Notes under the pieces: model-generated
Told to the model about the DNA's origin: nothing
What the model saw: only the letters and a program-made list of their open reading frames with translations
The model's database searches: none
Source of the DNA: Bacillota bacterium
Lineage (GTDB): Bacteria; Bacillota; Clostridia; Peptostreptococcales; Anaerovoracaceae
NCBI GenBank assembly: GCA_029101005.1
Contig: JAQXQE010000009.1
Span: forward strand, 1 to 62,989
Length of the DNA stretch: 62,989 bases
Direction of reading: 5' to 3'
Program-made: the position numbers and the translations under genes
Part shown: in pieces, positions 25,485 through 34,782 of the stretch
Layout of the letters: every line of letters starts with the position of its first letter
Numbering within the stretch: position 1 is the stretch's first letter

Positions 25485-26765
25485 TTGAAGATTAAAGTTA
25501 AGAATAGCAGCTGGCAACATGTCAGCGAGATGCCTCACCTTGAGCGAAAGCCTCCGATGAAGCAGTCCGCCTTTGCCCGCTGGCTACTTAAGGCACTGTC
25601 CGCCGGTGAGCTTAAGGATGTTGACTTCTCATATACAGAGATTGGAATGGAGAAGCTCAAGAAGGACGAGCCTTGCCTGATTCTGATGAATCACTCGAGT
25701 TTCACCGATCTCAATATTGCCGCTAAGCTTTTCGCCGACAGACAGTACCACATCGTCTGCACCAACGACGGTCTCGTTGGCAAGGCTGGTATCATGCGCT
25801 GGATTGGCTGCGTGCCAACCCCTAAGTTCATCGGCGACATGCGACTCATCAAGGATATGAAATACTGCGTTGATGTTCTCAGAAGTTCTGTTGTCATGTT
25901 CCCTGAAGCGAGCTACTCCTTCGACGGAACTGCAACGCCTCTTCCTAAGAGTGTCGGCAAGCTGGTTCGCCTCCTGAAGGTGCCAGTTATTATGGTCCGC
26001 ACTCAGGGTGCTTTCCTGAGAGATCCGCTTTACAACAATCTGCAGAAGCGCTCTGTCAAGGTCACTGCAACTGTGGAGTATCTCATCTCTGAGAACGATC
26101 TCTGCACAAAGTCTGTTGACGAGCTCAACGAGATTCTGCAGAAGGCTTTTGATTATGATCACTTCCGCGAGCAGCTCAAACTTGGTATAATTATCGACGA
26201 GCCATTCAGAGCTGATGGTCTGCACCGCGCCCTCTACAAATGCCCTGTCTGCGGCACGGAGGGAGAGATGCGCGGCGAGGGAATCTCGCTACGCTGCAAT
26301 CACTGCGGCTCATCCTGGACTCTACTCGAAGACGGAAGACTTGCGCCTGACGCCCCTGGCGAAGAGCCAGGTTTTAGCCTGGTAACGGACTGGTACGCAT
26401 GGGAGAGGGCCTGCGTGCGCGGGGAGATCGAGCGCGGCGAGTACCGCATGGAGGAAGATGTGGACATCATGGTGCTCAAGGATTTCAAGGCGATCTACCG
26501 CATTGGCGAGGGCACGCTGGTGCACACTGCGGATGGCCTGCAGCTGACGGGCTGTGACGGGGAGCTGGATTTCTTCCTCGACAGCAGACTGAGCTATAGC
26601 TTGTATGCGGATTATTTCTGGTATGAGCTTGGAGATATGATTTCGATTGGTGAGACGGGACAGCAGTTCTACTGCTTCCCAAAGCGCGGCGAGAAGGCGA
26701 TTGTTGCGAAGGCCAGACTCGCTGCTGAAGAACTGTACAAAATTCGCGCTGAGAAGCGCAAGTGA
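25485..26765 (+). CDS. PlsC-type acyltransferase with a zinc ribbon, paralogue 2
   Basis: A 426-residue protein with a TTG start chosen because AGGAGG lies 8 nt before it. The acyltransferase domain has the HX4D motif in NHSSFTDLN and a FPEASYSFDG substrate loop. A four-cysteine ribbon follows (CPVCGTEGEM then CNHCGSSW, about 250-280), and then a C-terminal beta-rich region like that of the paralogue at 13510-14721. The two share layout but clearly diverge in sequence, so the duplication is old. It is likely to acylate a lysolipid at the membrane. A NifX-FKBP gene follows after 20 bp. Confidence 0.78.
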   Translation: MKIKVKNSSWQHVSEMPHLERKPPMKQSAFARWLLKALSAGELKDVDFSYTEIGMEKLKKDEPCLILMNHSSFTDLNIAAKLFADRQYHIVCTNDGLVGKAGIMRWIGCVPTPKFIGDMRLIKDMKYCVDVLRSSVVMFPEASYSFDGTATPLPKSVGKLVRLLKVPVIMVRTQGAFLRDPLYNNLQKRSVKVTATVEYLISENDLCTKSVDELNEILQKAFDYDHFREQLKLGIIIDEPFRADGLHRALYKCPVCGTEGEMRGEGISLRCNHCGSSWTLLEDGRLAPDAPGEEPGFSLVTDWYAWERACVRGEIERGEYRMEEDVDIMVLKDFKAIYRIGEGTLVHTADGLQLTGCDGELDFFLDSRLSYSLYADYFWYELGDMISIGETGQQFYCFPKRGEKAIVAKARLAAEELYKIRAEKRK

Positions 26766-26785
26766 AGGGAGATATAGTTTAGAAA

Positions 26786-27556
26786 ATGAGACTTGCTATT
26801 CCATATGTTGATGGGGTCGTATGTCAGGAGTTTGAATCCTGTCAGAATTTCCGACTCTACGATATCGACAATAGAATTATTACTTCTGCACACGATGCGG
26901 AAACTTCTGCTGTTGGTGTTTCTGAGATTGCGGACTTCCTGCTGAGCGAGGAGATTAACGGTATCATATGCGGTGCTATCGAGGAGGATTCATGCGAGGT
27001 GCTGATTGAGAAAGGTCTTGCAATCTACTCAGGTGCTGAAGGCGATCCTGAGAAGGCTGTTGACCAGCTTCTTTTTGGAGATATCATCACTCCAGAGGGT
27101 GAGTACGATCACACTGGTGAGATTTGTATGGAGGGTCCGAACGCCGGCAAGTTCGTAAGTGTTCACTACGAGGGAACTTTCGATGACGGGAGCGTCTTTG
27201 ATTCTTCATATGAACGTGGCGAACCACTTGAGTACACCTGTGCTATTGGACTGATGATCGAAGGATTCGACCGTGCAGTTGTGGGCATGTCTGTCGGTGA
27301 TGTTATCAATGTTCACCTTGAGCCTAAGGAAGCATACGGCGAGTACAATCCAGCTGCCGTTGTCACTTACCCAATCAAGCAGCTGCCAGGGCTCGAGATG
27401 CTGCAGGTTGGCCAGCAGGTCTCATCCAGCCTCATGGGTGTTACTACTGTTATGACTGTAATTGCTAGAGACGACGAGACTATCACATTCGATTCCAACC
27501 ACGATATGGCTGGCAAGGCACTGAACTTCAAGATTGAGTTGCTGGATGTTCGCTAG
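26786..27556 (+). CDS. NifX-like domain fused to an FKBP-type peptidyl-prolyl isomerase
   Basis: A 256-residue fusion. Residues 1-100 resemble the dinitrogenase iron-molybdenum cofactor/NifX fold (MRLAIPYVDGVVCQEF, then NFRLYDIDNRII, and the glycine loop INGIICGAI). Residues 110-256 form an FKBP domain of the SlyD type (VSVHYEGTFDDGSVFDSS, then GFDRAVVGMSVGD) with an inserted flap. FKBP domains catalyse prolyl isomerisation and act as chaperones; SlyD also binds metal ions. A chaperone serving a metallocofactor carrier is a reasonable but untested idea. It ends at a strong terminator. Confidence 0.8.
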   Translation: MRLAIPYVDGVVCQEFESCQNFRLYDIDNRIITSAHDAETSAVGVSEIADFLLSEEINGIICGAIEEDSCEVLIEKGLAIYSGAEGDPEKAVDQLLFGDIITPEGEYDHTGEICMEGPNAGKFVSVHYEGTFDDGSVFDSSYERGEPLEYTCAIGLMIEGFDRAVVGMSVGDVINVHLEPKEAYGEYNPAAVVTYPIKQLPGLEMLQVGQQVSSSLMGVTTVMTVIARDDETITFDSNHDMAGKALNFKIELLDVR

Positions 27557-27570
27557 TTGTGGGATTGTAG

Positions 27571-27620
27571 GATTGTGAGATTACGAAATTGTGAGATTAC
27601 GAAATTGTGAGATTGCGAGA
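27571..27620 (+). repeat. Short tandem repeat after the NifX-FKBP gene
   Basis: A 16-bp unit, ATTGTGAGATTACGAA, is repeated about two and a half times and then decays into GATTGCGA units. It lies between the stop codon and the terminator and codes for nothing obvious. Confidence 0.65.
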
Positions 27621-27630
27621 TTGCGGAACG

Positions 27631-27662
27631 CTCCCCATTGCTCGATGCGGTGGGGAGTTTTT
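27631..27662 (+). terminator. Terminator of the PlsC2 / NifX-FKBP transcript
   Basis: CTCCCCATTG pairs with CGGTGGGGAG (10 bp including two G-U pairs) around a 7-nt loop, followed by TTTTT. Confidence 0.8.
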
Positions 27663-27761
27663 GCGTGCGCGTTGCGATTGGGGGCGGTTTGCTATTGGGT
27701 GCGGGTTGGATTGGTCATGGTTTGGATTGGTAGTGGTTTGACGTGTTGGAGGCTTCGCCAA

Positions 27762-28145
27762 ATTCTAGTCCAAATTGGCTAATTTGCAGGTTTGCCCATA
27801 ACGCCGATTTTTGATCCTTTAGATTCTAGTCCAAATGGCCGATTTGGTTGATTTGCCCATAGAGCAGATTTTTTGTTCTGCTCGTTTGGTCAGAATTTGC
27901 TGACTATGAGCGGGCTATTAGTGGGTGATAAGTGCTGAATATTGATAAATCGAAGAAGTGTGTGATCGAATTGACCAGTTAATGTCACAAATATTCTGCT
28001 TGAAGATGGTGTGAAGAAGACTAATGCGCAGTGCAAAAAAATCAGTATGGGCAAATCGCCGAAACCCGTGGTTTGGACTAGAATTTTGTGAATCAAAAAA
28101 ATGCCGTCTGGGCAAACCGTCGAAATCCATGTTTTGGACTAGAAT
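27762..28145. repeat. Four copies of a ~50-bp repeat in two facing pairs
   Basis: Copies on the plus strand start at 27762 and 27822, exactly 60 bp apart. Copies on the minus strand end at 28084 and 28145, again about 60 bp apart. Each copy begins ATTCTAGTCCAAA, has a variable centre, then GATTTGCCCATA or close variants, and ends in a T run. The two pairs face each other across about 160 bp. Weak ORFs across this block are by-products of the repeat. No transposase is present. The 27663-28340 gap holds nothing else I can assign except a GGCAAATC/GATTTGCC inverted repeat near 28302-28318. Confidence 0.75.
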
Positions 28146-28337
28146 CGTGTGGTCCTCTGTCGAGCTGCGATTACGCCATATGCAGTCGTTTGGCATCAAA
28201 AGGCGACTCCAACAATTTGATTTTGGCAAAAGCTTGGCAAATTCGCCTTCCCCTCGCAAACTTGCCAAGGATTCTCCCGATTCTATACAAATATCGAAGG
28301 CAAATCTCCCGATTTGCCCTCTATCTCAAATCCCAAC

Positions 28338-28362
28338 ACAAAAGGAACCCACCAGGGTTCCT
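28338..28362 (-). terminator. Terminator of the arginine operon
   Basis: AGGAACCC and GGGTTCCT pair around ACCA, with AAAA on the plus-strand left side giving TTTT on the minus strand. It lies just past the NERD gene, the last gene of the operon. Confidence 0.75.
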
Positions 28363-28377
28363 CTCAAATTACAACTT

Positions 28378-29052
28378 CTAATCAACTCTTATTGACTCAT
28401 CCATTTCAAGCAGCTGCCGCTTGATGAAATCCTGAGTCCATCTATCCAGATATGTATGTCTATCGAAGTAGCGATTGTGCAGTGCCTTGTCAATCGCAGT
28501 CACATTATTCAGAACGTAGTCGCTACGGATTGGACTGTTCTCATTGACGAAGAACACGTATGGTTTGACGTACTCATAGACACCGAACGACTTCAGAATG
28601 CTCGATAATATGTAAGTCTGGCGCTTGACCTGGCGGATCGGATTGCGCACATATTTGTGATACTCATTGCCGCCCTGACTCACATGAATCTTCAGCCATT
28701 CCAGATCGTCCTCCGCGCCGACCAGCACACCGCTGTAGCGCTTGACCTCGATGATGAAGATTCCATTCTCATTGATGACCAGATTGTCGAGCTCCGCCTG
28801 CATATCATCGTATTCGATTAGCAGATTGCAGAGCAGAATGTCATCAAGGCGAAGCAAACTGCGAATCACACTTTGAGCGTAAGCCTCTCCTAGCTTGCCC
28901 GCTTCCCGGATTTCTCTTTCCTCAAACGATTCGTACCTCTGAGAGCCGCCGTAATCCTGAGAGCCGCCGTAATCCTGAGAGCCAGCCGAAACTGCAATGA
29001 AGAATATCCACGCTAGCAGAATGCCACCAATGATATAGATATAATCCAACAT
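28378..29052 (-). CDS. NERD-domain protein with an N-terminal membrane anchor
   Basis: A 224-residue protein. A hydrophobic helix at 3-22 is followed by a repeat-rich linker in which GSQDYG occurs twice and once in degenerate form; the DNA shows the matching 18-bp tandem repeat at about 28940-28985. The NERD domain (about 50-165) shows GKLGEAYAQSVI, AELDNLVINENGIFIIEVKRY, the D-ExK arrangement of a nuclease-like fold. NERD domains are linked to DNA processing; the role here is unknown. It is the last gene of the arginine transcript, 11 bp after the rRNA methylase. Confidence 0.8.
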   Translation of the reverse strand: MLDYIYIIGGILLAWIFFIAVSAGSQDYGGSQDYGGSQRYESFEEREIREAGKLGEAYAQSVIRSLLRLDDILLCNLLIEYDDMQAELDNLVINENGIFIIEVKRYSGVLVGAEDDLEWLKIHVSQGGNEYHKYVRNPIRQVKRQTYILSSILKSFGVYEYVKPYVFFVNENSPIRSDYVLNNVTAIDKALHNRYFDRHTYLDRWTQDFIKRQLLEMDESIRVD

Positions 29053-29063
29053 CGGCTAATCAC

Positions 29064-29885
29064 CTACTCTCTCTTGCCAAGTTCCCACATCGCCAGGCCA
29101 GCTGCGACTGCAACATTGAGCGAGTCAACGCCATTGGTCATTGGAATCTTCGCCACATAATCACAGGCATTGATGGTCTCACCCGCGAGGCCGTTGCCCT
29201 CGTTACCCATCACGATTGCAAGCTTATCCTTCTTCTTGAGCTCAGGCTCGTCGATGTTGACATTGTCCTCTCGAAGCGCCATCGCTACAGTGGTAAAACC
29301 TTCATCCTGAAGCATTTTTATTCCGTTACTTCTCCATTCAGCTTCGCTTCTGCACATGTATGCCCATGGCACGAGCAGAATATTGCCTACGCCTACACGC
29401 ATCGACCTTCTGTATAGCGGATCAACGCAGGCAGGCGAGAGAATGAGCGCATCTATTCCGAGAGCCGCAGCCGAACGGAAGATTGCGCCGACATTAGTAG
29501 GATTCTCCACATCCTCGAGGACGACCACGCGGGTTGCACCCTTGAGAACCTCACGCCAGTCGCTGTTATCGCGGCGGCGCATAGCACAGGTGATGCCACC
29601 AGTCAGGACGTAGCCGAAGCGCTTCTTTGCCTCTTCCGCATCAACAACATAGATTGGAACATTGCCGACGCGATCGAGGAGCTCATCATCGAGCATCTTC
29701 TCTACGCAAACCACACTCAGAGGCTCGAAGCCCTGACGCAGAGCGATGTCAATCACATTTCGAGTCTCGGCGATGAAGATGCCAGGTTCAGGCTCGAAAT
29801 ATCTGAGGAGATGAACCTCCTTGTTGCCGATGTAGAGCTCAAGCTCAGGAATGTCCGCCGATGGGACGTGGATAATATTTCTCAT
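29064..29885 (-). CDS. TrmH/SpoU-family RNA 2'-O-methyltransferase
   Basis: A 273-residue SPOUT enzyme. An N-terminal substrate-binding domain of about 100 residues precedes the knotted catalytic domain with NPTNVGAIFRSAAALG (motif 1), VMGNEGNGL (motif 2) and IPMTNGVDSLNVAVAAGL (motif 3). These motifs bind SAM at the trefoil knot and methylate a ribose 2'-OH of rRNA or tRNA. The target nucleotide cannot be inferred. It follows argD by 7 bp, so a housekeeping gene is carried on an arginine-regulated transcript. Confidence 0.88.
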   Translation of the reverse strand: MRNIIHVPSADIPELELYIGNKEVHLLRYFEPEPGIFIAETRNVIDIALRQGFEPLSVVCVEKMLDDELLDRVGNVPIYVVDAEEAKKRFGYVLTGGITCAMRRRDNSDWREVLKGATRVVVLEDVENPTNVGAIFRSAAALGIDALILSPACVDPLYRRSMRVGVGNILLVPWAYMCRSEAEWRSNGIKMLQDEGFTTVAMALREDNVNIDEPELKKKDKLAIVMGNEGNGLAGETINACDYVAKIPMTNGVDSLNVAVAAGLAMWELGKRE

Positions 29886-29892
29886 GTGACTC

Positions 29893-31065
29893 CTATACTG
29901 ATTTGCTGAGAATTTCGATCATCTCATCAACCTGAGCTTCAGTAATGATGAGAGGTGGGATGAAGCGGATAGCCTCTGGACCCGCATTTATGAGGAGAAG
30001 TCCGTTCTCGAGAGCCTTGCCAATCACAAGGCCAGCTGGAATGTTCAGCTGAAGAGCCTGCATAAGACCCTTACCACGTCTGCTAACTGCGCAGTCGTGT
30101 GAAGCAATGAACTCGTCGAGCTTCTGCTCGAGATATGCGCCCACCTTAGCAGCATTGGCAACAATGCCGTCTCTCTCCATAATCTCGACGGTCTTTGCCA
30201 CCGCAGTGCACGCGAGTGGACCGCCACCGTAAGTAGTTCCGTGATCGCCAGGCTTGAGCGAGAACTCAGCCACCTTATCTGTAATTCCGAAAGCACCGAC
30301 AGGCACACCTGAACCGATAGCCTTCGCCATAGTCATAATATCAGGTCGGATTCCGTACTCATGCCAGCAGAACATATTGCCAGTTCTGCCCATACCGCAC
30401 TGAACCTCATCCATAATCATAAGTATATCATTCTCGTCGCAGATTGCACGCACACCCTCAATGAATTCGCGAGTAGCAGGCACGATGCCGCCCTCGCCCT
30501 GAACAGGCTCGAAGATGATAGCACAAGTCTTGTCGCTCACCAGAGCCTTGACACTATCAAGGTCGTTGAGCTCAGCGAACTTAACACCCTGCATCAGCGG
30601 CTCGAAAGGTGCTCTGTATGCATCGTGTCCAGTAACAGCAACCGCACCCATTGATCTTCCGTGGAAGGAGTGCTGCATTGCGATGAATTCGTATCTGCCA
30701 TTGCCCTTGGTATACGCGTAGCGTCTAGCCGCCTTGAGCGCACCCTCTACAGCCTCTCCGCCAGAGTTGGTGAAGAAAACGCGGTCCATGCCGCTCACTC
30801 TTGCGAGTTCCTTAGCCGCCTTGCCGACAGGCTTGCTGTAGTAGAGATTTGAGATGTGAAGCAGCTCATCGACCTGAGTCTTGAGCGCCTCGTTCAGCTC
30901 CTTGTTGTTATATCCGAGAGAGCTGACCGCATAACCTGCGACGAAATCCAGATATTTTCTGCCTTCTGTGTCGTACAGGTATGCACCCTCGCCTCGCTCG
31001 ACAACGATTGGGAACTGATTATATGTATGCACAAGATAGTCCTGTGCGTCCTTCTTGTATGTCAT
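29893..31065 (-). CDS. argD: Acetylornithine aminotransferase
   Basis: A 390-residue class III aminotransferase. Key features are FTNSGGEAVEGALKAARRYA, HSFHGRSMGAVAVTG, the aspartate in LMIMDEVQCGMGRTG, and the PLP lysine in MTMAKAIGSGVP. It converts N-acetylglutamate semialdehyde to N-acetylornithine. It is 3 bp from argB and lies fourth in argC-GNAT-argJ-argB-argD. Ornithine aminotransferases look similar; the operon settles the choice. Confidence 0.93.
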   Translation of the reverse strand: MTYKKDAQDYLVHTYNQFPIVVERGEGAYLYDTEGRKYLDFVAGYAVSSLGYNNKELNEALKTQVDELLHISNLYYSKPVGKAAKELARVSGMDRVFFTNSGGEAVEGALKAARRYAYTKGNGRYEFIAMQHSFHGRSMGAVAVTGHDAYRAPFEPLMQGVKFAELNDLDSVKALVSDKTCAIIFEPVQGEGGIVPATREFIEGVRAICDENDILMIMDEVQCGMGRTGNMFCWHEYGIRPDIMTMAKAIGSGVPVGAFGITDKVAEFSLKPGDHGTTYGGGPLACTAVAKTVEIMERDGIVANAAKVGAYLEQKLDEFIASHDCAVSRRGKGLMQALQLNIPAGLVIGKALENGLLLINAGPEAIRFIPPLIITEAQVDEMIEILSKSV

Positions 31066-31068
31066 TGT

Positions 31069-31965
31069 CTATTTGTCCCCTTTGTAGAACTTGTCCTGGC
31101 TATCCTCCATGATAGCAGTTCCGATACCCTTATTTGTGAAAATCTCGAGCAGTACTGAGTGCGGGATTCTGCCGTCGAGAATGTGTACTCTTGATACTCC
31201 GCTCTCGATCGCATCGATGCTGTTGTTGATCTTAGGAAGCATACCGCCTGAGATAACACCCTCATCGATGAGCTGCTTAGCCTCAGATACTGTGAGCTCT
31301 GAGATGATGCTCTCTATATCTGATGGATCCTCGAGTACACCAGGTACATCAGTGAGAAGAGCAAGCTTCTCCGCCTTCATTGCGCAAGCGATTGCCTGAG
31401 CTGCCTCATCTGCGTTGACATTATATGTCTGAAAGTTCTCGTCCATAGCGATTGGACATACGATAGGCAGGAAGTCTGCCTTGAGGAGACGCTGCAGAAC
31501 CTCTGCATTGACCTCTGTAATCTCGCCAACGTAGCCGAGATCGATGTCCTCCATATCCTTCTTCTTAACCTTGAGAAGACCTCCATCCTTGCCGCTGATT
31601 CCGATAGCCTTAACGCCGAGCTCCTGAACCATCTGCACGAGGCTCTTGTTAACCTTGTTCAGAACCATCTCAGCAACGTCGAGAATCTCCTCATCTGTAA
31701 CACGAAGACCGTTGATGAACTGTGGCTCCATGCCGAGTCTTGAGATCATTGCGCTGATCTCCTTACCGCCGCCGTGAACGATGATTGGCTTGAATCCGCA
31801 GAGCTTGAGCATAGTTGCGTCCTGAATGACATTTCTCTTGAGATTGTCATCGAGCATTGCACTTCCGCCATACTTGATTACTACGATGTTTCTGTTGAAT
31901 CTCTGTATATACGGAAGCGCCTCAATCAGTACTTCCGCTTTCTCCTGATATTTCTGTAAATCCAT
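31069..31965 (-). CDS. argB: Acetylglutamate kinase
   Basis: From the ATG at 31963-31965 this is a 298-residue amino acid kinase. The phosphate-binding lysine is in [10 protein letters not shown], the acetylglutamate loop is VHGGGKEI, and the C-terminal part has [10 protein letters not shown] and the lysine of GGMLPKI. It phosphorylates N-acetylglutamate. The N-terminal helix ([21 protein letters not shown]) resembles the extension of arginine-inhibited hexameric kinases, so feedback inhibition by arginine is likely. It follows argJ by 14 bp. Confidence 0.93.
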   Translation of the reverse strand: MDLQKYQEKAEVLIEALPYIQRFNRNIVVIKYGGSAMLDDNLKRNVIQDATMLKLCGFKPIIVHGGGKEISAMISRLGMEPQFINGLRVTDEEILDVAEMVLNKVNKSLVQMVQELGVKAIGISGKDGGLLKVKKKDMEDIDLGYVGEITEVNAEVLQRLLKADFLPIVCPIAMDENFQTYNVNADEAAQAIACAMKAEKLALLTDVPGVLEDPSDIESIISELTVSEAKQLIDEGVISGGMLPKINNSIDAIESGVSRVHILDGRIPHSVLLEIFTNKGIGTAIMEDSQDKFYKGDK

Positions 31966-31979
31966 CTCAGCCCCCAATA

Positions 31980-33203
31980 TTATGATCTGTAGTCAGCGTT
32001 AATCTCGATGTATGCGTGTGTGAGGTCGCAGCCCCAAGCACTTGAAATCTCGTCTCCCATATTGAGATTGATTACTGCGCATACGTACTCCTGAGAAAGA
32101 ATCTCAGTAGCCTTCTCCTCACTGTACTCAACACCCTTGCCGTTCTCAGCAATCTGGATCTGACCAGCAACACTCTCGAAGCTGAGAGAGAGCTTGTCTG
32201 GGTCGAACTGCGCACCGGAGTAGCCAGCAGCACAGAGGATTCTTCCCCAGTTAGCATCGTGGCCAGCAACAGCAGTCTTAGTGAGGTTAGAGCATACAAC
32301 AGACTTAGCAACAGTCTTAGCTGTCTCGAGAGTGTCGGCACCCTCTACTCTGCACTCGAAGAGGCATGTGCAGCCCTCGCCGTCTCCAGCGATAGCCATA
32401 GCGAGGTACTTGTTAACCTCGAAGAGAGCCTCCTTGAATGTCTCATAATCCTCGCCCTCTGCAGGAATCTCAGCATTGCCAGCGAGTCCGTTAGCGATTA
32501 CAACGCAAGTATCATTAGTTGAAGTATCTCTATCAACTGAGATCATATTGTATGTGTTATCTACAACATCGCTGAGAGCCTTCTGAAGAACAGCCTGGCT
32601 GATAACAGCATCAGTTGTGATGAATGCGAGCATTGTGCACATGTCAGGGTGAATCATTCCCGAACCCTTAGCCATACCACCGATAGTAACAGGCTTGCCA
32701 TCGATCTCGATCTCAACAGCAATCTGCTTCTCCTTAGTATCTGTAGTCATAATAGCCCTAGCAGCTGCAGTTGCAAGCTCATCAGTGTCGCCGAGTGATG
32801 CTGCAAGGAGCTCAACACCCTTCTCGAGCTTGTCCATAGGCATCTGCTTACCGATTACTCCTGTTGATCCGAGGAGTACCGAATCAGCTGGAATTCCGAG
32901 AAGTTCGCTTGCCTTCTCAGCTGTGCCTCTGCAGTACTCGAGCCCCTCTCCGCCTGTGCAGGCATTTGCGACTCCTGAGTTAGCAACGATTGCGTGTACA
33001 GGCTTGCCTGACTCAACAATCTGCTTGCACCATACAACAGGCGCCGCCTTGTAAAGGTTCTTTGTAAATGTACCTGCAACTACGCATGGCTCCTTGCTGT
33101 ATACCATAGCCATGTCATCTCTTCCCTTGTACTTGATCTCCGCTGCTGCGGATGCTGCCTGGAATCCTTTAGCAGCTGTAACTCCACCTAATCTGATCTG
33201 CAT
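31980..33203 (-). CDS. argJ: Bifunctional glutamate N-acetyltransferase / ornithine acetyltransferase
   Basis: The ATG at 33201-33203, with AGGAGGG 8 nt upstream, gives 407 residues; an upstream in-frame start is not supported. The autocleavage site lies in MLAFITTDA, where the second-half threonine becomes the nucleophile, and the [11 protein letters not shown] region and oxyanion-hole glycines are present. ArgJ transfers the acetyl group from acetylornithine to glutamate and, in bifunctional forms, also uses acetyl-CoA. A cyclic acetyl pathway is therefore expected. The C-terminus ([15 protein letters not shown]) is intact. Confidence 0.93.
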   Translation of the reverse strand: MQIRLGGVTAAKGFQAASAAAEIKYKGRDDMAMVYSKEPCVVAGTFTKNLYKAAPVVWCKQIVESGKPVHAIVANSGVANACTGGEGLEYCRGTAEKASELLGIPADSVLLGSTGVIGKQMPMDKLEKGVELLAASLGDTDELATAAARAIMTTDTKEKQIAVEIEIDGKPVTIGGMAKGSGMIHPDMCTMLAFITTDAVISQAVLQKALSDVVDNTYNMISVDRDTSTNDTCVVIANGLAGNAEIPAEGEDYETFKEALFEVNKYLAMAIAGDGEGCTCLFECRVEGADTLETAKTVAKSVVCSNLTKTAVAGHDANWGRILCAAGYSGAQFDPDKLSLSFESVAGQIQIAENGKGVEYSEEKATEILSQEYVCAVINLNMGDEISSAWGCDLTHAYIEINADYRS

Positions 33204-33216
33204 ATCTCTAACCCTC

Positions 33217-33660
33217 CTATTTGTTGAAAGCTGTAATATTCTCTTCGTTGAGCAGGAAATCGTAGTAGTTCGCATCTACTTCATTCCAGCCAATCTGTTT
33301 CCAGAACGCATTGCCGCTGTCGTTGCTTCGAAACGCAATCAGCGCGGCCTTGTTAACACCCTCGGCCTTGAGGGCCTCCATGCAGGTAACGACCATTTTT
33401 TTACCGATACCATGACGACGATAAGCCTCATCTACGCACACGTGATAGAAATGTCCGGTTCTTCCATCGTGTCCGCAGAGGATGCTGCCGACGATCTTGC
33501 CATCCATCTCCGCGACTACGCTGGTGCTCGGGTTTCTCTTGAGAAAACGCTCAACGCCTTCCTTCGAGTCGTCAATACTCCTGATTCCGAAGCCGTGAAT
33601 ATGCATCCATAGCTCGTGGACTGCGTCGTAGTCTTCGATTGTCATTACCCTGATTTTCAT
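33217..33660 (-). CDS. GNAT acetyltransferase inside the arginine operon
   Basis: From the ATG at 33658-33660 (AAGGAG 5 nt before) this is a 147-residue GNAT protein. The acetyl-CoA loop is YRRHGIGKKMV, preceded by GHFYHVCVDEA and followed by FRSNDSGNAFWKQIGW. It lies between argC and argJ, 13 bp from each partner. GNAT proteins in this place can supply N-acetylglutamate, but this one is most like general ribosomal-protein or small-molecule acetyltransferases, so an arginine role is only inferred from position. Confidence 0.75.
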   Translation of the reverse strand: MKIRVMTIEDYDAVHELWMHIHGFGIRSIDDSKEGVERFLKRNPSTSVVAEMDGKIVGSILCGHDGRTGHFYHVCVDEAYRRHGIGKKMVVTCMEALKAEGVNKAALIAFRSNDSGNAFWKQIGWNEVDANYYDFLLNEENITAFNK

Positions 33661-33669
33661 AGGCACTCC

Positions 33670-34710
33670 TTATGGGAACATTGGAACGAGCTCGAGGCCC
33701 TCTGCCTCCGGCAGTCCGAATACGAGATTCATATTCTGAACCGCCTGTCCAGCAGCACCCTTAACAAGGTTGTCGAGCGCGCCCATCATGATAATTCTCT
33801 TAGTTCTTGGGTCAATCTTGAAGCCGATATCCACGTAGTTCGAACCCTCGACCCACTTGGTCTCAGGAATCTCGCCAGCACCGAGCAGTCTGATGAACTT
33901 CTCGTCACCGTAGTATTTCTCATAGATTGCTCTTACCTCTTCCTCAGTTACCTCCTTCTTGAGGCTTGCATACTCCGTTACGAGGATACCTCTGTTCATC
34001 GGTACGAGATGAGGGGTAAAACTTACTCTCACTTCCTCGCCAGCTGCGTATCCGAGCTGCTCTTCGATCTCCGGAGTGTGTCTGTGACTCGCTACTCCGT
34101 AAGCCTTCATATTCTCGTTGACCTCGCAGTAGAGATTAGGAAGCTTAGCTCCTCTTCCAGCTCCCGAAGTTCCAGACTTCGCATCGATGATGAGAGTGTT
34201 CATATCGATGATGCCCTCCTTAGCCAGCGGATAAGCCGTCAGGATTGAACAGGTTGTATAACATCCAGGATTCGCGACAATTCTCGCACCCTTGATATCC
34301 TCTCTATTCACCTCGCAGAGTCCGTATACCGCCTCATCTATGAACTCAGGACTTACGTGCTCGAGGCCGTACCATTTCTCGTATATTGCAACATCCTTGA
34401 TTCTGAAGTCCGCGCTGAGGTCGATGATCTTCACCTTCTTGAGGATCTCCTCATTAACCAGCGATGCGCAGAGGCCCTGAGGTGTAGCAGTGAAAATCAC
34501 ATCCACCTGCTCCGCGAGTTCAGCCATATTCTCGCCCATACACACATCATCTACGAGCGTGAAGAAATTGCGGTATACATCCGCATATTTTCTATCTATA
34601 TAGCTTCTTGAGCCGTACCATACAATCTCCGCATCCTTGTGGTTAAGCAGAATTCTTACGAGTTCGCCACCCGCATAACCAGTGGAGCCAATAATTCCTA
34701 CTTTAATCAT
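33670..34710 (-). CDS. argC: N-acetyl-gamma-glutamyl-phosphate reductase
   Basis: From the ATG at 34708-34710 (GGAG 6 nt upstream) this is a 346-residue dehydrogenase. The nucleotide motif is GIIGSTGYAGGELVRIL, the catalytic cysteine is in ANPGCYTT, and the conserved KSGTSGAGRGA and HRHTPEIEEQLG segments are present. It reduces N-acetylglutamyl phosphate to the semialdehyde with NADPH. It is the first gene of the operon and sits downstream of the candidate ARG box. Confidence 0.94.
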   Translation of the reverse strand: MIKVGIIGSTGYAGGELVRILLNHKDAEIVWYGSRSYIDRKYADVYRNFFTLVDDVCMGENMAELAEQVDVIFTATPQGLCASLVNEEILKKVKIIDLSADFRIKDVAIYEKWYGLEHVSPEFIDEAVYGLCEVNREDIKGARIVANPGCYTTCSILTAYPLAKEGIIDMNTLIIDAKSGTSGAGRGAKLPNLYCEVNENMKAYGVASHRHTPEIEEQLGYAAGEEVRVSFTPHLVPMNRGILVTEYASLKKEVTEEEVRAIYEKYYGDEKFIRLLGAGEIPETKWVEGSNYVDIGFKIDPRTKRIIMMGALDNLVKGAAGQAVQNMNLVFGLPEAEGLELVPMFP

Positions 34711-34782
34711 ATCTCTCTCCAATATTCTATAATCTCTAGTCCTAGTATATCCTCGTTATATAGACTTATATTTTATCACTCT

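Noticed and set aside
27890-28268. Minus-strand ORFs of 68 and 116 residues in the repeat block
   Set aside because: They are produced by the ATTCTAGTCCAAA repeats themselves, have no good ribosome site and no family.
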